A DNA stretch of 64,000 bases from Atherinomorus stipes. Its lineage: Eukaryota > Chordata > Actinopteri > Atheriniformes > Atherinidae. Each line of letters starts with the position of its first letter. The stretch's first letter is position 1. The stretch is taken from the NCBI GenBank assembly GCA_023101725.1, contig JALJCO010013421.1:116539-180538 (forward strand), read 5' to 3'. Shown piece by piece: positions 50,782-63,176 of the stretch. The notes under the pieces were generated by a model. The model had not been told where the DNA came from. It worked only from the letters and a program-made list of their open reading frames with translations, and ran no database searches. The translations under genes and the position numbers were made by a program.

Positions 50782-53203
50782 ATGCAGACGTTTAGTTTCC
50801 TCCTGGTAAGCTGTGACTTTCTAAAACTACATAAAACTACACTTTAGTGCTCCGTGACAACAAACGTCCTCGTGGAAACACGCTGTTAGAGCGCATTAAG
50901 GAGAACAGGCGAGTTTTAAATGCGCTAGTTTTAGCGAGCATATTAGCATTTTAACTGAGCTAGCTGCCTCTTTATGAAATAAACAAAGATGCAGCTGCTT
51001 ACTCCATCTCTACTATTAGCTAATGTCAGACTGTTATACAGCTGCTAACTCCATCTCTACTATTAGCTAATGTCAGACTGTTATACAGCTGCTAACTCCA
51101 TCTCTACTATTAGCTAATGTCAGACTGTTATACAGCTGCTAACTCCATCTCTACTATTAGCTAATGTCAGACTGTTATACAGCTGCTAACTCCATCTCTG
51201 CTATTAGCTAATGTCAGACTGTTATACAGCTGCTAACTCCATCTCTACTATTAGCTAATGTCAGACTGTTATACAGCTGCTAACTCCATCTCTACTATTA
51301 GCTAATGTCAGACTGTTATACAGCTGCTAACTCCATCTCTACTATTAGCTAATGTCAGACTGTTATACAGCTGCTAACTCCATCTCTACTATTAGCTAAT
51401 GTCAGACTGTTATACAGCTGCTAACTCCATCTCTACTATTAGCTAATGTCAGACTGTTATACAGCTGCTAACTCCATCTCTACTATTAGCTAATGTTACT
51501 GTTATACAGCTGCTAACTCCATCTCTATTATTAGCTAATGTCAGACTGTTATACAGCTGCTAACTCCATCTCTATTATTAGCTAATGTCAGACTGTTATA
51601 CAGCTGCTAACTCCATCTCTACTATTAGCTAATGTTACTGTTATACAGCTGCTAACTCCATCTCTATTATTAGCTAATGTCAGACTGTTATACAGCTGCT
51701 AACTCCATCTCTACTATTAGCTAATGTCAGACTGTTATACAGCTGCTAACTCCATCTCTACTATTAGCTAATGTCAGACTGTTATACAGCTGCTAACTCC
51801 ATCTCTACTATTAGCTAATGTCAGACTGTTATACAGCTGCTAACTCCATCTCTACTATTAGCTAATGTCAGACTGTTATACAGCTGCTAACTCCATCTCT
51901 ACTATTAGCTAATGTCAGACTGTTATACAGCTGCTAACTCCATCTCTACTATTAGCTAATGTCAGACTGTTATACAGCTGCTAACTCCATCTCTACTATT
52001 AGCTAATGTCAGACTGTTATACAGCTGCTAACTCCATCTCTGCTATTAGCTAATGTCAGACTGTTTTACAGCTGCTAACTCCATCTCTACTATTAGCTAA
52101 TGTCAGACTGTTATACAGCTGCTAACTCCATCTCTACTATTAGCTAATGTCAGACTGTTATACAGCTGCTAACTCCATCTCTACTATTAGCTAATCTCAG
52201 ACTGTTATACAGCTGCTAACTCCATCTCTACTATTAGCTAATGTCAGACTGTTATACAGCTGCTAACTCCATCTCTACTATTAGCTAATGTCAGACTGTT
52301 ATACAGCTGCTAACTCCATCTCTACTATTAGCTAATGTCAGACTGTTATACAGCTGCTAACTCCATCTCTACTATTAGCTAATGTCAGACTGTTATACAG
52401 CTGCTAACTCCATCTCTACTATTAGCTAATGTCAGACTGTTATACAGCTGCTAACTCCATCTCTACTATTAGCTAATGTCAGACTGTTATACAGCTGCTA
52501 ACTCCATCTCTAATATTAGCTAATGTCAGACTGTTATACAGCAGTAAACGCTGTGTAAGTCGCCTCTTTGTGACACAAATGAGATAAATGCAACTGTTAA
52601 CTTTCCATCTCCTGTTATCTAATATAAAATTATTATATTGTGTCCCTCTACACTTCATGCCATGCAGGTTTTACTGGGACTCGTAAATTCAGAAGTTTAA
52701 GTTTTTATTAAACTAATTAAAAAGCTCCAAATAATGTATTTATTTGTAATTCTGTTTAGATGTTTTAAAAGCTGCAACATTGCTCTTAAATATAGTTTGG
52801 TCCCTTGTGTTAAGTGGAAGATGGAACTTTTTGAAGCTTAAAGATGACAAATTTATATTTCTAAGGTGTTTTAGTGAATGAGTCTTTAAAAATATATCAT
52901 TTATAAAACACCTTCCATTAGTCTGTGTGTTATCACTGTAAGCTGTTTGCAGCAACTTGTTTTCATTTTGAAATGGTCATCTACAGTATTGAAATCTAAA
53001 TACTAAAATACACTAAATGAATATATATTCATTCCCAGGCAGAGGAGAAAAGTAAGGTGGAGCCACGTCACAAAGATTTAACAGGTGTTAGATGCAACAT
53101 CTGCGGTGTGAACGTTAACCTGGGCTGCAGCACCAGTAAGGTAGAAAACGCAACAAATCTGTGTCACCACCTAAAACATCATCACAGATTCTGGATGATC
53201 TGA
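50782..53203 (+). CDS. Candidate two-exon BED zinc-finger microprotein inside the hAT element
   Basis: Exon 1 (50782-50805) is ATG plus seven codons, MQTFSFLL, ending at a good donor CTG|GTAAGC. Exon 2 (53039-53203) follows ATTCCCAG in the same phase and encodes AEEKSKVEPRHKD, then a finger with CNICG, later CHHLKHHH, and a stop: 62 aa in all. Cys-x2-Cys followed by a His cluster about 25 residues on is the BED-finger pattern found at the N-terminus of hAT transposases, where it binds DNA. The intron would hold the whole 47-bp minisatellite. The protein would be a finger without a catalytic domain. Expression is unproven; it may simply be the decayed 5' end of the transposase gene. Confidence 0.5.
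50992..52542 (+). repeat. Minisatellite, 47-bp unit (about 33 copies), inside the hAT element
   Basis: The unit is CAGCTGCTAACTCCATCTCT, ACTATTAGCTAATGTCAGAC, TGTTATA. It is extremely uniform; a few units lack CAG-A (AATGTTACTG) or carry TATTATT. It lies wholly between the element's two candidate exons. Confidence 0.97.
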
Positions 53204-53423
53204 TTCTTGTGTTTAATCAAATTCTTATAATGACCAAAATATAAGTTGGACTACAGTTAGACAGTATGTATGTCCATGTTCATTTTTTTAATATCCTGGC
53301 TGATATATATCGGCTGACATCGGATATCGGCCAATATATCGGATATCAGGTTTTTTAAAGCCCCCAATATCGGTATCGGAATCGGCCTCAAAAATTTCAT
53401 ATCGGTCGGGCTCTAGTATACAA

Positions 53424-53944
53424 CAGAAAAAAAGGATGATAATCAAATGGGATTAAAAAGCCGCCATCTACACTGGTTTTCAAACTTTGTGAGCCATGAC
53501 CCCCCCTGATGTTCATTAACCACTGGTTTGGGAACCACTGCTCTAAAATATGTGTTAAATTAAAAGCTCTACTAAAGAAGTAAATGTTGAATGAAGCTTG
53601 AAAGGCACCATTTGGCCACTTCCAGGAAAAAAAACATTCTAAAAACTGCGGGATTATTTCAGAAATAATCTGGGTCCAGTTAAAATTTGTTACACATCAG
53701 GCTCATTGGGATTGACTGCGTCTGTCTGCCGTCTGACTTCAAGGTCAGACGAGAGCTGCTGAGTCACCGGGGGGCCATGAAAGCATCATCTCATCCGGAC
53801 AAGTTCGCCACTGTGAAGACTGCAGGGATCTGGCGGCATTTGCCTTTATTCGGCTCAAAGTTACTGAACGCTGTGCAGATGTGATCCAGTCTAATCCCAG
53901 TCTAATCCCACAGTACTGAGACAGCACGTTGTAGATGCTGAGTA
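53424..53944. other. Non-coding sequence
   Basis: An open frame at 53687-53884 has no known domain. Nothing else recognised. Confidence 0.4.
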
Positions 53945-54960
53945 CATGAACTTGTAGGGTATTTATAAAATTGGGGGAAATTTTATAAAAAAGGAACTTA
54001 TCCCAAAAAAAAAAAGTTTGGGAAGAAAAAAAAAATAAAAATAAAAAAGGGGGGAGGAAAAAAATAAAAAATTTCCCCTTAAAAAATCCAGGTTCGAAGG
54101 TGAAGGGTAAATTTTCCAAATCCCCCCCAAACCAAAATAAGAAAAAGGGAAAAACAAAGGTAATGGGGATTCTGAATACAGGAAGGTGAACTGAAAAAAA
54201 AATAAAAGGAAAAAAGAGGAAATAAAAAAAAAATAAAAGAGATAAAAGGGGGGGGGGAGGGGAGTGGGGTGAAGAGGAGATAAAAAGAGTAAATAGGGAG
54301 GAGAGAAAAAAGAGAGAGAAAGAAGGGGTGAAGAGGTATATAGAGGGGGGGGGACGGAGGGGTGGGGGGAGGAGGGGGGGAGAGGCAGAATGGAGGAAAA
54401 GAAAGGAACAGGGGGTGGGGGGGAATTCACGGGAGTCCCCCCCGCCTCCCTTCCTCTGAACACTTATAGGGGGATTTAACTAAAAGGGGGAGAGTAGGGG
54501 AGAGCTGGTGAAGAGAAGGGGAGGGGAGGATTGGGAGGAAGGGGAATGTTGGGGAAATGGAAACAAAGCATGAAAAAAACAAAGGAATATAAACAGAAAA
54601 TTAACAATACAGAAAATCAATGTAAAATCGATGGTCTAAAAATAATCTCCATGTCATCTATTAGGAATATAAGAAACAATATAAAGATAAAGAAAAAACA
54701 ATAAGAAATAGTAAAATATTACAGTAATTAAAATTATAAAAAAAATAATCACAAAAAATGAAAAACAATAATAAAAATAATTTTGATTTTTTTTTTGAAT
54801 CTTTTTGTATAATTTTTTTAATTTCTAAATTTTAAATCATTTGAATAATCATTATATAAATAAATTATAATCAACATATATAAAAAAAATTAAAAAAAAT
54901 AAATAACTGCAATCACAAATGGAGTATGGGGTGTGTATTGATGAAAATAGGGATAAAGAA
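53945..54960. other. Purine-rich then A/T-rich low-complexity stretch, possibly poor-quality sequence
   Basis: 53945-54560 is dominated by runs of A and G (AAAAATAAAAAAGGGGGGAG, GGGGGGGGGAGGGGAG), then 54580-54960 by A/T runs. The irregular homopolymers lack a repeat unit, unlike every other array here. Minus-strand open frames full of Pro/Phe/Leu are artefacts of this composition. Confidence 0.6.
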
Positions 54961-56301
54961 ATAATGATAATAGATAATAATGTGAGTATGATTATCCTTA
55001 TAAAGTGCCACAATCACCCCGTCTCAAAAATGTTCGGGAAGTTTGAAGGCAAGATGTAACATTCTTCCGAAAGTTTGTTATATTAATTAAAAATCGAGAA
55101 ATTTAATCCTACTACCCTGGGAAAACCGAAAGGCTGGACTGTAGTAGACAGAATGTTATTTACCTGTTAAGATGCAACATAGAGGACAGTAATGTGATAA
55201 ATGCCCAAGCTCACATATACAAAACTTAAATGTATTGTAGTGTTCTGAGTGAACACAACTGCAAAGGATCATGGGAAGTCATGTTTTGGCAGGAAAAGTT
55301 TGAATGTTTTTGAATGTGGTAAGAGTTAAGTTCAAGTGATGTTAACAAACTGTTATTCACTGCTAGGGTTCCACTAAGTTTTGCTTACAGTTCTGACTGA
55401 ATGTTGGCACCATGACTGAAGGGGATGGTACTGAGGGAGACACCCCTCTCTGTGTTGGAGGAGGTATGTTGAAAATAAATGGCAGATGAGCCGCAGTTGT
55501 AAAAAGTTGTCAGTGCTGATCATTACAGTATAAATGCATAAATGTAAAAGCTAAAGGTGTTAATAGGCTTGTTTGACATTGACTATCTGCACCTTTTACT
55601 TTTTTGCCTTGATGAGTGAATTTTAAACGAAAAAAAGTAATACAAACTTTTTTCTTTTCTTTTTTTAGATGGGGGGTAGAAATAAATATGTATATATATA
55701 TATGTACATATACTATTAACGGGTTTGGGTGCTCATAGTTAACATGAGGGGGAGTGCAAAGGGAGCATGTGGAAAGGTGGATGCACACTAAGTTCAACAA
55801 ATCCATATTATGAAGAGGATGTGAAGGATTTGCCATAACCTCCAGTTCAGCTTCATATTTATGTGAGTGAATGTTGCTGCCACACGTTTGTGTTTCTCCG
55901 TTGCAGCAGTCAGATATCAGTCAGATATCAGCCTGTCCAGGTTTGTGAACATCAGCCGAACTGCAATAAAGGCTGTTAGGAATAATTTTGTAGCCTGTTT
56001 AAAACATTTATTACTGCAGCATCACATGGAAGTCCCGTCCAAAAATCGGAGTTTGCATCAGTGAGAGGTTAAACCAATCAGAAGCAGGTTCTGTCGTCAT
56101 GGAGACAGGTCCAGAAGCTGCAGTTGCTGAGGTGTAAATGCACTCCGACTGCAGACGGACGGCTCCCGCCATGTTTGATGATCATGTGGTCACGTTTTCC
56201 GGTGCAGACGCAGTCTGAAGTCGGACAAAGTTTCTAACCAGCATGCATCACTCCAGGACCACAATCCCTCACTTCCAGCCGGGTTGCTGCAGATAGACAA
56301 A
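54961..56301. other. Non-coding sequence
   Basis: No gene recognised. Small TA-rich run near 55690-55710. Confidence 0.5.
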
Positions 56302-57011
56302 AGCCCTATTCTGACAGGATTAGTATTATCTAGGGACCACATGTAATAAATAAATTACCCCCCCGACGTCTGTTTTTTATGTGGCGCATTCACACTGGAA
56401 AACTGAAGTCTGGAGATTTGACTGAAATTCACAGACATCCAGCAGATATGATGTCAACGTGCTGCATATTGCGTAACATCTGCTCTTACGAGCTGTTTCC
56501 ATCGGCAGTGGATGATCATTCAGAAACAAATGTGTTAAATAACACACGGACAGTCGTAACCAACGCTTTAAGAACTTGTACCATGTCAGCATGTTGTCCA
56601 AACCTAAATGTTTCTCGCTGCGGGAACGGGACTAGTGAAACTCCACTGATCACTCCCATTCCAAAGTTAATTCTTGAGCCTATATTATCGTAAACATGAT
56701 ACTTTGGAGGAAAAATTCTTTTGAAGCCTCCATTTTTCGCCAAAAGGAAATGAAAAGCGTCCAGGAAACAAATACCACCAAATTACGGGTCATTTCTGTC
56801 GAAATCACAGAGATGTCCATTCGCACTGGATTAGTACTATCAGAGGACCTCTGAGTTTAGCAAATCATAGTACGTAATTTGCGGGGGAATTATTACATCG
56901 CAAATCACAGACATGACCGATTCACACTGGATTAAAATCACAGACAACCTCTGTAATTATTACAAATTACATGTGGTCCCTATATAATACTAATCCCGTC
57001 AGAATAGGGCT
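56302..57011. mobile_element. Inverted-repeat DNA element adjoining satellite B array 3
   Basis: The left arm AGCCCTATTCTGACAGGATT then AGTATTATCTAGGGACCACA mirrors the right arm TGTGGTCCCTATATAATACT then AATCCCGTCAGAATAGGGCT. Arms are over 50 bp. No transposase. Its inside repeats motifs such as TTCACACTGGATTA. It ends about 16 bp before the first 40-bp satellite unit. Confidence 0.82.
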
Positions 57012-57026
57012 AAAGTCAAACAACGT

Positions 57027-58712
57027 GATACAAAAGCTCAAATCTGATAGGCTACCACCATCATGTGATACAGAAGCTAGAATCTGATAGGCTACCACCA
57101 TCATGTGACACAGAAGCTAGAATCTGATAGGCTACCACCATCATGTGATACGGAACATAGAATCTGATAGGCTACCACCATCATGTGACACAGAAGCTAG
57201 AATCTGATAGGCTACCACCATCATGTGACACAGAAGCTAGAATCTGATAGGCTACCACCATCATGTGACACAGAAGCTAGAATCTGATAGGCTACCACCA
57301 TCATGTGATACAGAAGCTAGAATCTGATAGGCTCCACCATCATGTGACACAGAAGCTAGAATCTGATAGGCTCCACCATCATGTGACACAGAAGCTAGAA
57401 TCTGATAGGCTACCACCATCATGTGATACAGAAGCTAGAATCTGATAGGCTACCACCATCATGTGACACAGAAGCTAGAATCTGATGGCTACCACCATCA
57501 TGTGACACAGAAGCTAGAATCTGATAGGCTACCACCATCATGTGACACAGAAGCTAGAATCTGATAGGCTACCACCGTCATGTGATACAGAAGCTAGAAT
57601 CTGATAGGCTACCACCATCATGTGATATAGAAGCTAGAATCTGATAGGCTACCACCATTATGTGATGCAGAAGCTAGAATCGATAAACTACCACCATATG
57701 TGATACAGAAGCTAGAATCTGATAGGCTACCACCATTATGTGATACAGAAGCTAGAATCTGATAGGCTACCACCATTATGTGATACAGAAGTTAGAATCT
57801 GATAGGCTACCACCATTATGTGATACAGAAGCTAGAATCTGATAAACTACCACCATCATGTGATACAGAGCTAGAATCTGATAGGCTACCACCATCATGT
57901 GATACAGAAGCTAGAATCTGATAGGCTACCACCATCATGTGACACAGAAGCTAGAATCTGATAGGCTACCACCATTATGTGATACAGAAGCTAGAATCTG
58001 ATAAACTACCACCATCATGTGATACAGAAGCTAGAATCTGATAGGCTACCACCATCATGTGATACAGAAGCTAGAATCTGATAGGCTACCACCATCATGT
58101 GACACAGAAGCTAGAATCTGATAGGCTACCACCATAATGTGATACAGAAGCTAGAATCTGATAGGCTACCACCATCATGTGACACAGAAGCTAGAATCTG
58201 ATAGGCTACCACCATAATGTGATACAGAAGCTAGAATCTGATAGGCTACCACCATCATGTGATACAGAAGCTAGAATCTGATAGGCTACCACCATCATGT
58301 GATACAGAAGCTAGAATCTGATAGGCTACCACCATCATGTGACACAGAAGCTAGAATCTGATAGGCTACCACCATAATGTGATACAGAAGCTAGAATCTG
58401 ATAGGCTACCACCATAATGTGATACAGAAGCTAGAATCTGATGGGCTACCACCATCATGTGATACAGAAGCTAGAATCTGATGGGCTACCACCATCATGT
58501 GATACAGAAGCTAGAATCTGATAGGCTACCACTATCATGTGACACAGAAGCTAGAATCTGATAGGCTACCACCATCATGTGACACAGAAGCTAGAATCTG
58601 ATAGGCTACCACCATCATGTGATACAGAAGCTAGAATCTGATAGGCTACCACCATCATGTGACACAGAAGCTAGAATCTGATAGGCTACCACCATCATGT
58701 GATACAGAAGTG
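57027..58712 (-). repeat. Minisatellite B, 40-bp unit, array 3 (about 42 copies), inverted
   Basis: Same orientation as array 2. The unit is CTAGAATCTGATAGGCTACC plus ACCATCATGTGACACAGAAG. Several units have lost one to three bases (GGCTCCACC, GATGGCTACC, CGATAAACTACC), unlike array 1, so this array looks older or less homogenised. Confidence 0.97.
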
Positions 58713-58840
58713 GAAACAAACGTTGTTTTATATCTGTCCCGTGGTATTTTCATACTCAAAACAGTATCAAATCTGATATTTTGGCTGGCTGATATTGAAG
58801 TATTGACTCCAGGGTATCAGTATGTCCATCTCTCGGATTA
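58713..58840 (+). repeat. Shared flank of the 40-bp satellite, copy 3
   Basis: Contains ACAGTATCAAATCTGATATT, TTGGCTGGCTGATATTGAAG and ATTGACTCCAGGGTATCAG, related to the flanks of arrays 1 and 2 on the same relative side. Confidence 0.6.
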
Positions 58841-60554
58841 ATAGTCTATTTAAGACCTAAAATAGTGGAACATATGTAAATATTTATTTCTGTTTTTTTT
58901 TTCCTGGCTATGTTTTTTTCTGTTTCAGGGTTTGAAATCAGTTTTGGCATAGAGATTAAAAATCTTGACCTTAAATCAAAGCGCAGATTTTTGTGGTTGT
59001 AAATTCTAATTATGAACACAAGCATGGAAAAATACGTGTGTTGTTCATACTGTATGTTTGCAGCTGTGCAGTTTCTCCTGAACGCTGGATCCCTCTCTGT
59101 CATTGGACTCTGCAGTCGTCCTCGTCGGTGCGAGCGTGAATGTGTGTGTTTTGCCGGTGATCCAGTTCATGGAAGCCTCTGCTGCTTGCAGCGCCTGCAG
59201 GCCTTCATCTGGGACGATGATGATTATGATATCTGCCAATTAAGATTAAAGAAAATGAGGAGAAATGTTACAGTCATTCACGTTGGGTCATGAACGGACC
59301 GAACAAACATTTCATTGTCTTAATTCTACATTTGAGCCATAAACATCGAAAAAAAAAGAGAGAATATTTTCATCAACCCTCAGGAGAAATTCCCTCTTGG
59401 AAAATTCAACATTTCAAACAAGTTACCAAACATCAGCGAGCACAAAACCACTTTTCTGTCCCGCGCTGGGAGACTGTACATTCCTCCCGGATACACTGGA
59501 ATCTCATTCTAAATCTATGCATTGTTGGGTGAGGATGGTGCGTTTGCACGGACAAGGCATGTTTTTCAGTCGCTGTGCGTGGAAATGGGACGGAGGCGAG
59601 GGGGGGGGGGGACGGCGTTTCGGTCTGTGAAGCGGATGAATGGATGGGATTGTTTGCCCCAGCTGAGAAAACGCCACAAATTTAGTTAGAGGGCAAATAA
59701 TTTCATATTAGCTGAGGAATTTTCCAGTGGACTTTTAACCCGACACAGATGGAGAGAAAAAACAGCAGAATAAGAGAAAAATTCTTCAGATTTTTCAACT
59801 GAAGATGATTGAAAGCTTTAAGTTACTTTAAAATTAACAACACTAAAATCTAACTAGCTGGTTTGTTTTTTTGGGGGGGGGGGGGTGTTGGAGCAGAAAA
59901 GATGAAAACTCATTCAAGCTTTTGTTAACTTGAGTAAGAAATGATTGATGAGTTTGTAGAAGTTGGGTGATAAATCTGAGTTTACTGTAAGTTCATGCAA
60001 TTGTGAAGAAACTTAATAAATTCCACATAAATTAATAGAGAAACTACCTTTTTTCCGAATTTACTTGATAACTTGTGTTTCATGCAAGATAATTGAAATT
60101 CCTTTCACTTAAAATCATTACAGCAGCAGAGGAAGCAATGAAAGGTGCTTCAAAACAAACTTTTAAAGAATCTAAATCTAAAAATGAACAGAAAATCTTA
60201 AAAATGAAAGATAAAATGCAGGAAATGAGTTGTTTTGATAGAAGGTTTGGGTCCAACTCTGGGAACAGAAAGTAGACTTGACCCTGATGACCTCAAGATC
60301 TGCTTGGTTCATAATAAATCAGGATATCCTAAATGGATTTTGGCCTGAAACAGTTCATTGTTTTGTTAACATCAAAACACTATTTTTCTAAAAAAATAAT
60401 ACATTCACAGAATATCTGGAGAGATGCAAAATAACAGTATTAATTTTACTTTTAAAAAAGAAAGAAGAAGAAGAAAAGCATGTAGATGTCAAACAGCAGG
60501 AGCTCCAAGATGGAGCCTTGGGGAACTCCACAGGTTAATTTTGTTTGCTCAGAT
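58841..60554. other. Non-coding sequence, no element recognised
   Basis: AT-rich, with a G run at 59874-59885. Open frames at 59012-59293 and 59290-59532 have no domain or splice context. Confidence 0.5.
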
Positions 60555-60690
60555 TTACCCTGTGTTCACGCCTCCATTCGCATACGCGCCTAGATTTCAA
60601 TGCATGGAGGTGTTGGATGTTTACGGGCTGGGGTTTGGGCGGAGGTTTTTTTCGCGTGTAATGCCGAGCAAATAATAAGTGTGAATCAAG
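60555..60690 (-). repeat. Diverged CpG-rich copy related to 5890-6010
   Basis: TTCGCATACGCGCCTAGATT followed by TTTTTTTCGCGTGTAATGC matches the reverse complement of the CpG-rich part of dispersed element D copy 1, with divergence in the middle. Confidence 0.6.
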
Positions 60691-60899
60691 CATATGGTAC
60701 GGTCAAACAGGGCAGGTTGATTTGGGGCTCAGGTTTAACTTTCTGGATTAGGGGATGGTGGTTTGTTATTTGTGGCAAATCCGGGGCTTTGTGTACAGGG
60801 CGGAGCGCAGGGGTGATTTAAGTATCTTGTGTGAGGTTGTCTTGAAGTGTTGTGTCCTGCTTTGCCTTTTCATCATGATGTGGATGCGGTGACGGTGTA

Positions 60900-61400
60900 T
60901 CTTCCAGCCCTAGTGTTGGGGTAGGTGTGTGGGGAGTGTGTGTGTGAGTGTGGTGGCGGGGGTAGGGGGTGGTGGAGGTGGTGGCGCCCTGGTGTCAGGT
61001 GTGTGGGGCAGGGACGTTGGGGTGGGGGCTGGCCTGCCTTGGGGGGTGTCGTCTGGGGGGTCCGGTCCTCCTGGGTTTCAGTTGGGCCGCCCGGGTGGGG
61101 GGGGGGGGGCTGCTCTCCTGGGCGCTTGGGCGCTTGGGCCCTGGGCCCGGCGCTGTCTCCGCTCCGGGGGACGCCCGGCGCCCGGTGGGGTCGGCAGCTG
61201 CTGGTCTTGGTCCGCTGGGGCCTGGGCCTCCAGACTGCAGGGGGCTCCGGCTGGGGCCGCCTTTGCCGCCCCTTCGGGGGATGCATGTCCGCTCTTTGGG
61301 GGGGGGGTAGCTGGGATCTGGGCCTCTGGGTGGCTGCTGGGGGCCTGGGTCGTGAGCCTTGCGGGCTTCCTCCTCCTTGCAGAGACGAGGCTGCATCTGC
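60900..61400 (+). repeat. G-rich, CpG-containing sequence, probably a dispersed repeat
   Basis: Many G runs (GGTGGGGGCTGG, GGGTGGGGGGGGGGG) with CGCCCGGCGCCCGG. All frames stay open on both strands because stop codons are rare at this composition. The style resembles a common G-rich dispersed repeat in fish, but I cannot name it. No gene is called. Confidence 0.45.
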
Positions 61401-61487
61401 ATGACTGTATCACCACGGAGACCCTTTATTATGCATGTTGACACTGTGACACTGCTTCCCATTGCGATGACTAGGTTGTACCTCTTC

Positions 61488-62308
61488 GGGAGATTCTCAT
61501 CATGATGAGATGGAACGGGAGATTCTCAGCATGATGAGATGGAACAGGAGATTCTCATGATGATGAGGTGCAACGGGAGATTGTCATCATGATGAGGTGC
61601 AACGGGAGATTATCATCATGATGAGATGGAACGGGAGATTCTCAGCATGATGAGATGGAACGGGAGATTCTCATTATGATGATATGGAACGGGAGATATT
61701 CATCATGATGAGGAATCGGAGATTCTCATCATGATGAGCTGGAACGAGAGATTCTCATCATGATGAGGTGGAACGGGAGATTCTCATCGTGATGAGGTAG
61801 AACGGGAGATTCTCATCATGATGAGCTGGAACGAGAGATTCTCATCATGATGAGGTGGAACGGGAGATTCTCATCATGATGAGGTGGAACGGGAGATTCT
61901 CATCCTGATGAGGTGGAACTGGAGATTCTCATCATGATGAGATGGAACGGGAGATTCTCATCATGATGAGGTGGAACGGGAGATTCTCATCCTGATGAGG
62001 TGGAACGGGAGATTCTCATCATGATGAGATGGAACGGGAGATTCTCATCATGATGAGGTGGAACGGGGAGATTCTCATCGGATGATGTGGTGGAACGGGA
62101 GATTCTCATCATGATGAGATGGAACGGGAGATTCTCATCATGATGAGGTGGAACGGGGAGATTCTCATTGTGATGATGTGGTGGAACGAGAGAGTCTCAT
62201 CATGATGAGGTGGAACGGGAGATTCTCATCGTGATGATGTGGTGGAACGAGAGAGATTCTCATCATGATGAGGTGGAACGGGAGATTCTCATCATGATGA
62301 GGTGGAAC
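61488..62308 (+). repeat. Minisatellite C, 29-bp unit, array 2 (about 28 copies)
   Basis: The unit is GATGAGGTGGAACGGGAGA plus TTCTCATCAT, the same family and strand as 6976-11042. It is more diverged, with small indels (GGAACGGGGAG, GATGATGTGGTGG). Confidence 0.96.
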
Positions 62309-63176
62309 TTGGTCTCAGTACCCCTGCACCTCTGGTCTTAAAATCGCCTCCGATCAAACCTAGAATGAAGGTAGTTCTGGAGGAAAAGGAAGTCCAACCT
62401 GATGTTTGCAAGGTTTAATCCATAAATTCCCTGACAACCATCTCCCCTCACACCTACATCACAGCTTATTACAAATCATGAGTCGACTGAAGACTTCATA
62501 AGGAAGCCAAACTGCCTGGAAGACACGCAAACTCCACACAGACTAGATTCAAACAGGACACACGGTCTCTGTGATGATGCTTGAAAATTGAATAAAAGGT
62601 GAGCAGTGAGCCTTGTTTAGACGTTAGCGTGCTGACCTGTTACTGAGGTGAGTGAGAGTCTCTGCTACTAACACATGTAAACACACTACACGCTCTAAGA
62701 CATGACGATTAAAGAAGCATGACCGTGGTGAGACAGCAACACGTCTTTGGTGGCGAAAACAGCGACCGTCCAACTTCTTCAGGGATAAACAAAAATCAGA
62801 TGACAAAAATTTGACTGAAACTAATTCGTCATAAGACCAAATCCAAACCAGGTGCAAAAATTAACACTGAAATGTGGAGAGACCTGACGAGACGGGAACC
62901 TGAGCTGCCCCCATCCTTCAGAAATGGACAGGGTTGTGAAGTGAATGCAAACATTCCCGAGCATCTCCAGCAAACGCCTTCATGTGTGCAGATTCCAGCC
63001 GACCATGCGTGTTATAAAAGCCCACTGCGACACATTCCAGTCACACATTCCCACTCCGGAGCTGCTATCTTCAGGAATTTCAGATATTTCTGCCCATTTT
63101 CACAGAGAGGACACAGGCCGCGTTGTTGCGTAATCGCCTCCGCACAAACCACCTTCAGTCCTGCAGCCCGGCCCCG
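62309..63176. other. Non-coding sequence
   Basis: No gene or element recognised. The open frame at 62872-63345 only gains length from the adjoining 20-bp repeat. Confidence 0.5.

Larger units (their letters stand above)
50505..53415 (+). mobile_element. hAT transposon derivative with BED-finger exon and internal minisatellite
   Basis: Inverted ends: TAGAGCCCGACCGATATATC at the left and ATATCGGTCGGGCTCTA at the right. It is flanked by GTATACAA on both sides (50497-50504 and 53416-53423), an 8-bp target duplication typical of hAT elements. Length 2.9 kb. Inside are a candidate first exon (50782-50805), a 47-bp minisatellite of 1.55 kb, and a BED zinc-finger exon (53039-53203). No transposase catalytic domain is present, so it is non-autonomous. 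Confidence 0.9.

Noticed and set aside
53687..53884. 65-codon open frame after the hAT element
   Set aside because: No recognisable domain, and no paired splice sites.
59012..59293. 93-codon Cys-rich open frame
   Set aside because: No signal peptide or cysteine framework of a known family; surrounding sequence is non-coding in style.
60873..61462. Proline- and glycine-rich open frames up to 170 codons on both strands
   Set aside because: G-rich composition removes stop codons in all frames; no domain or conserved motif is seen.
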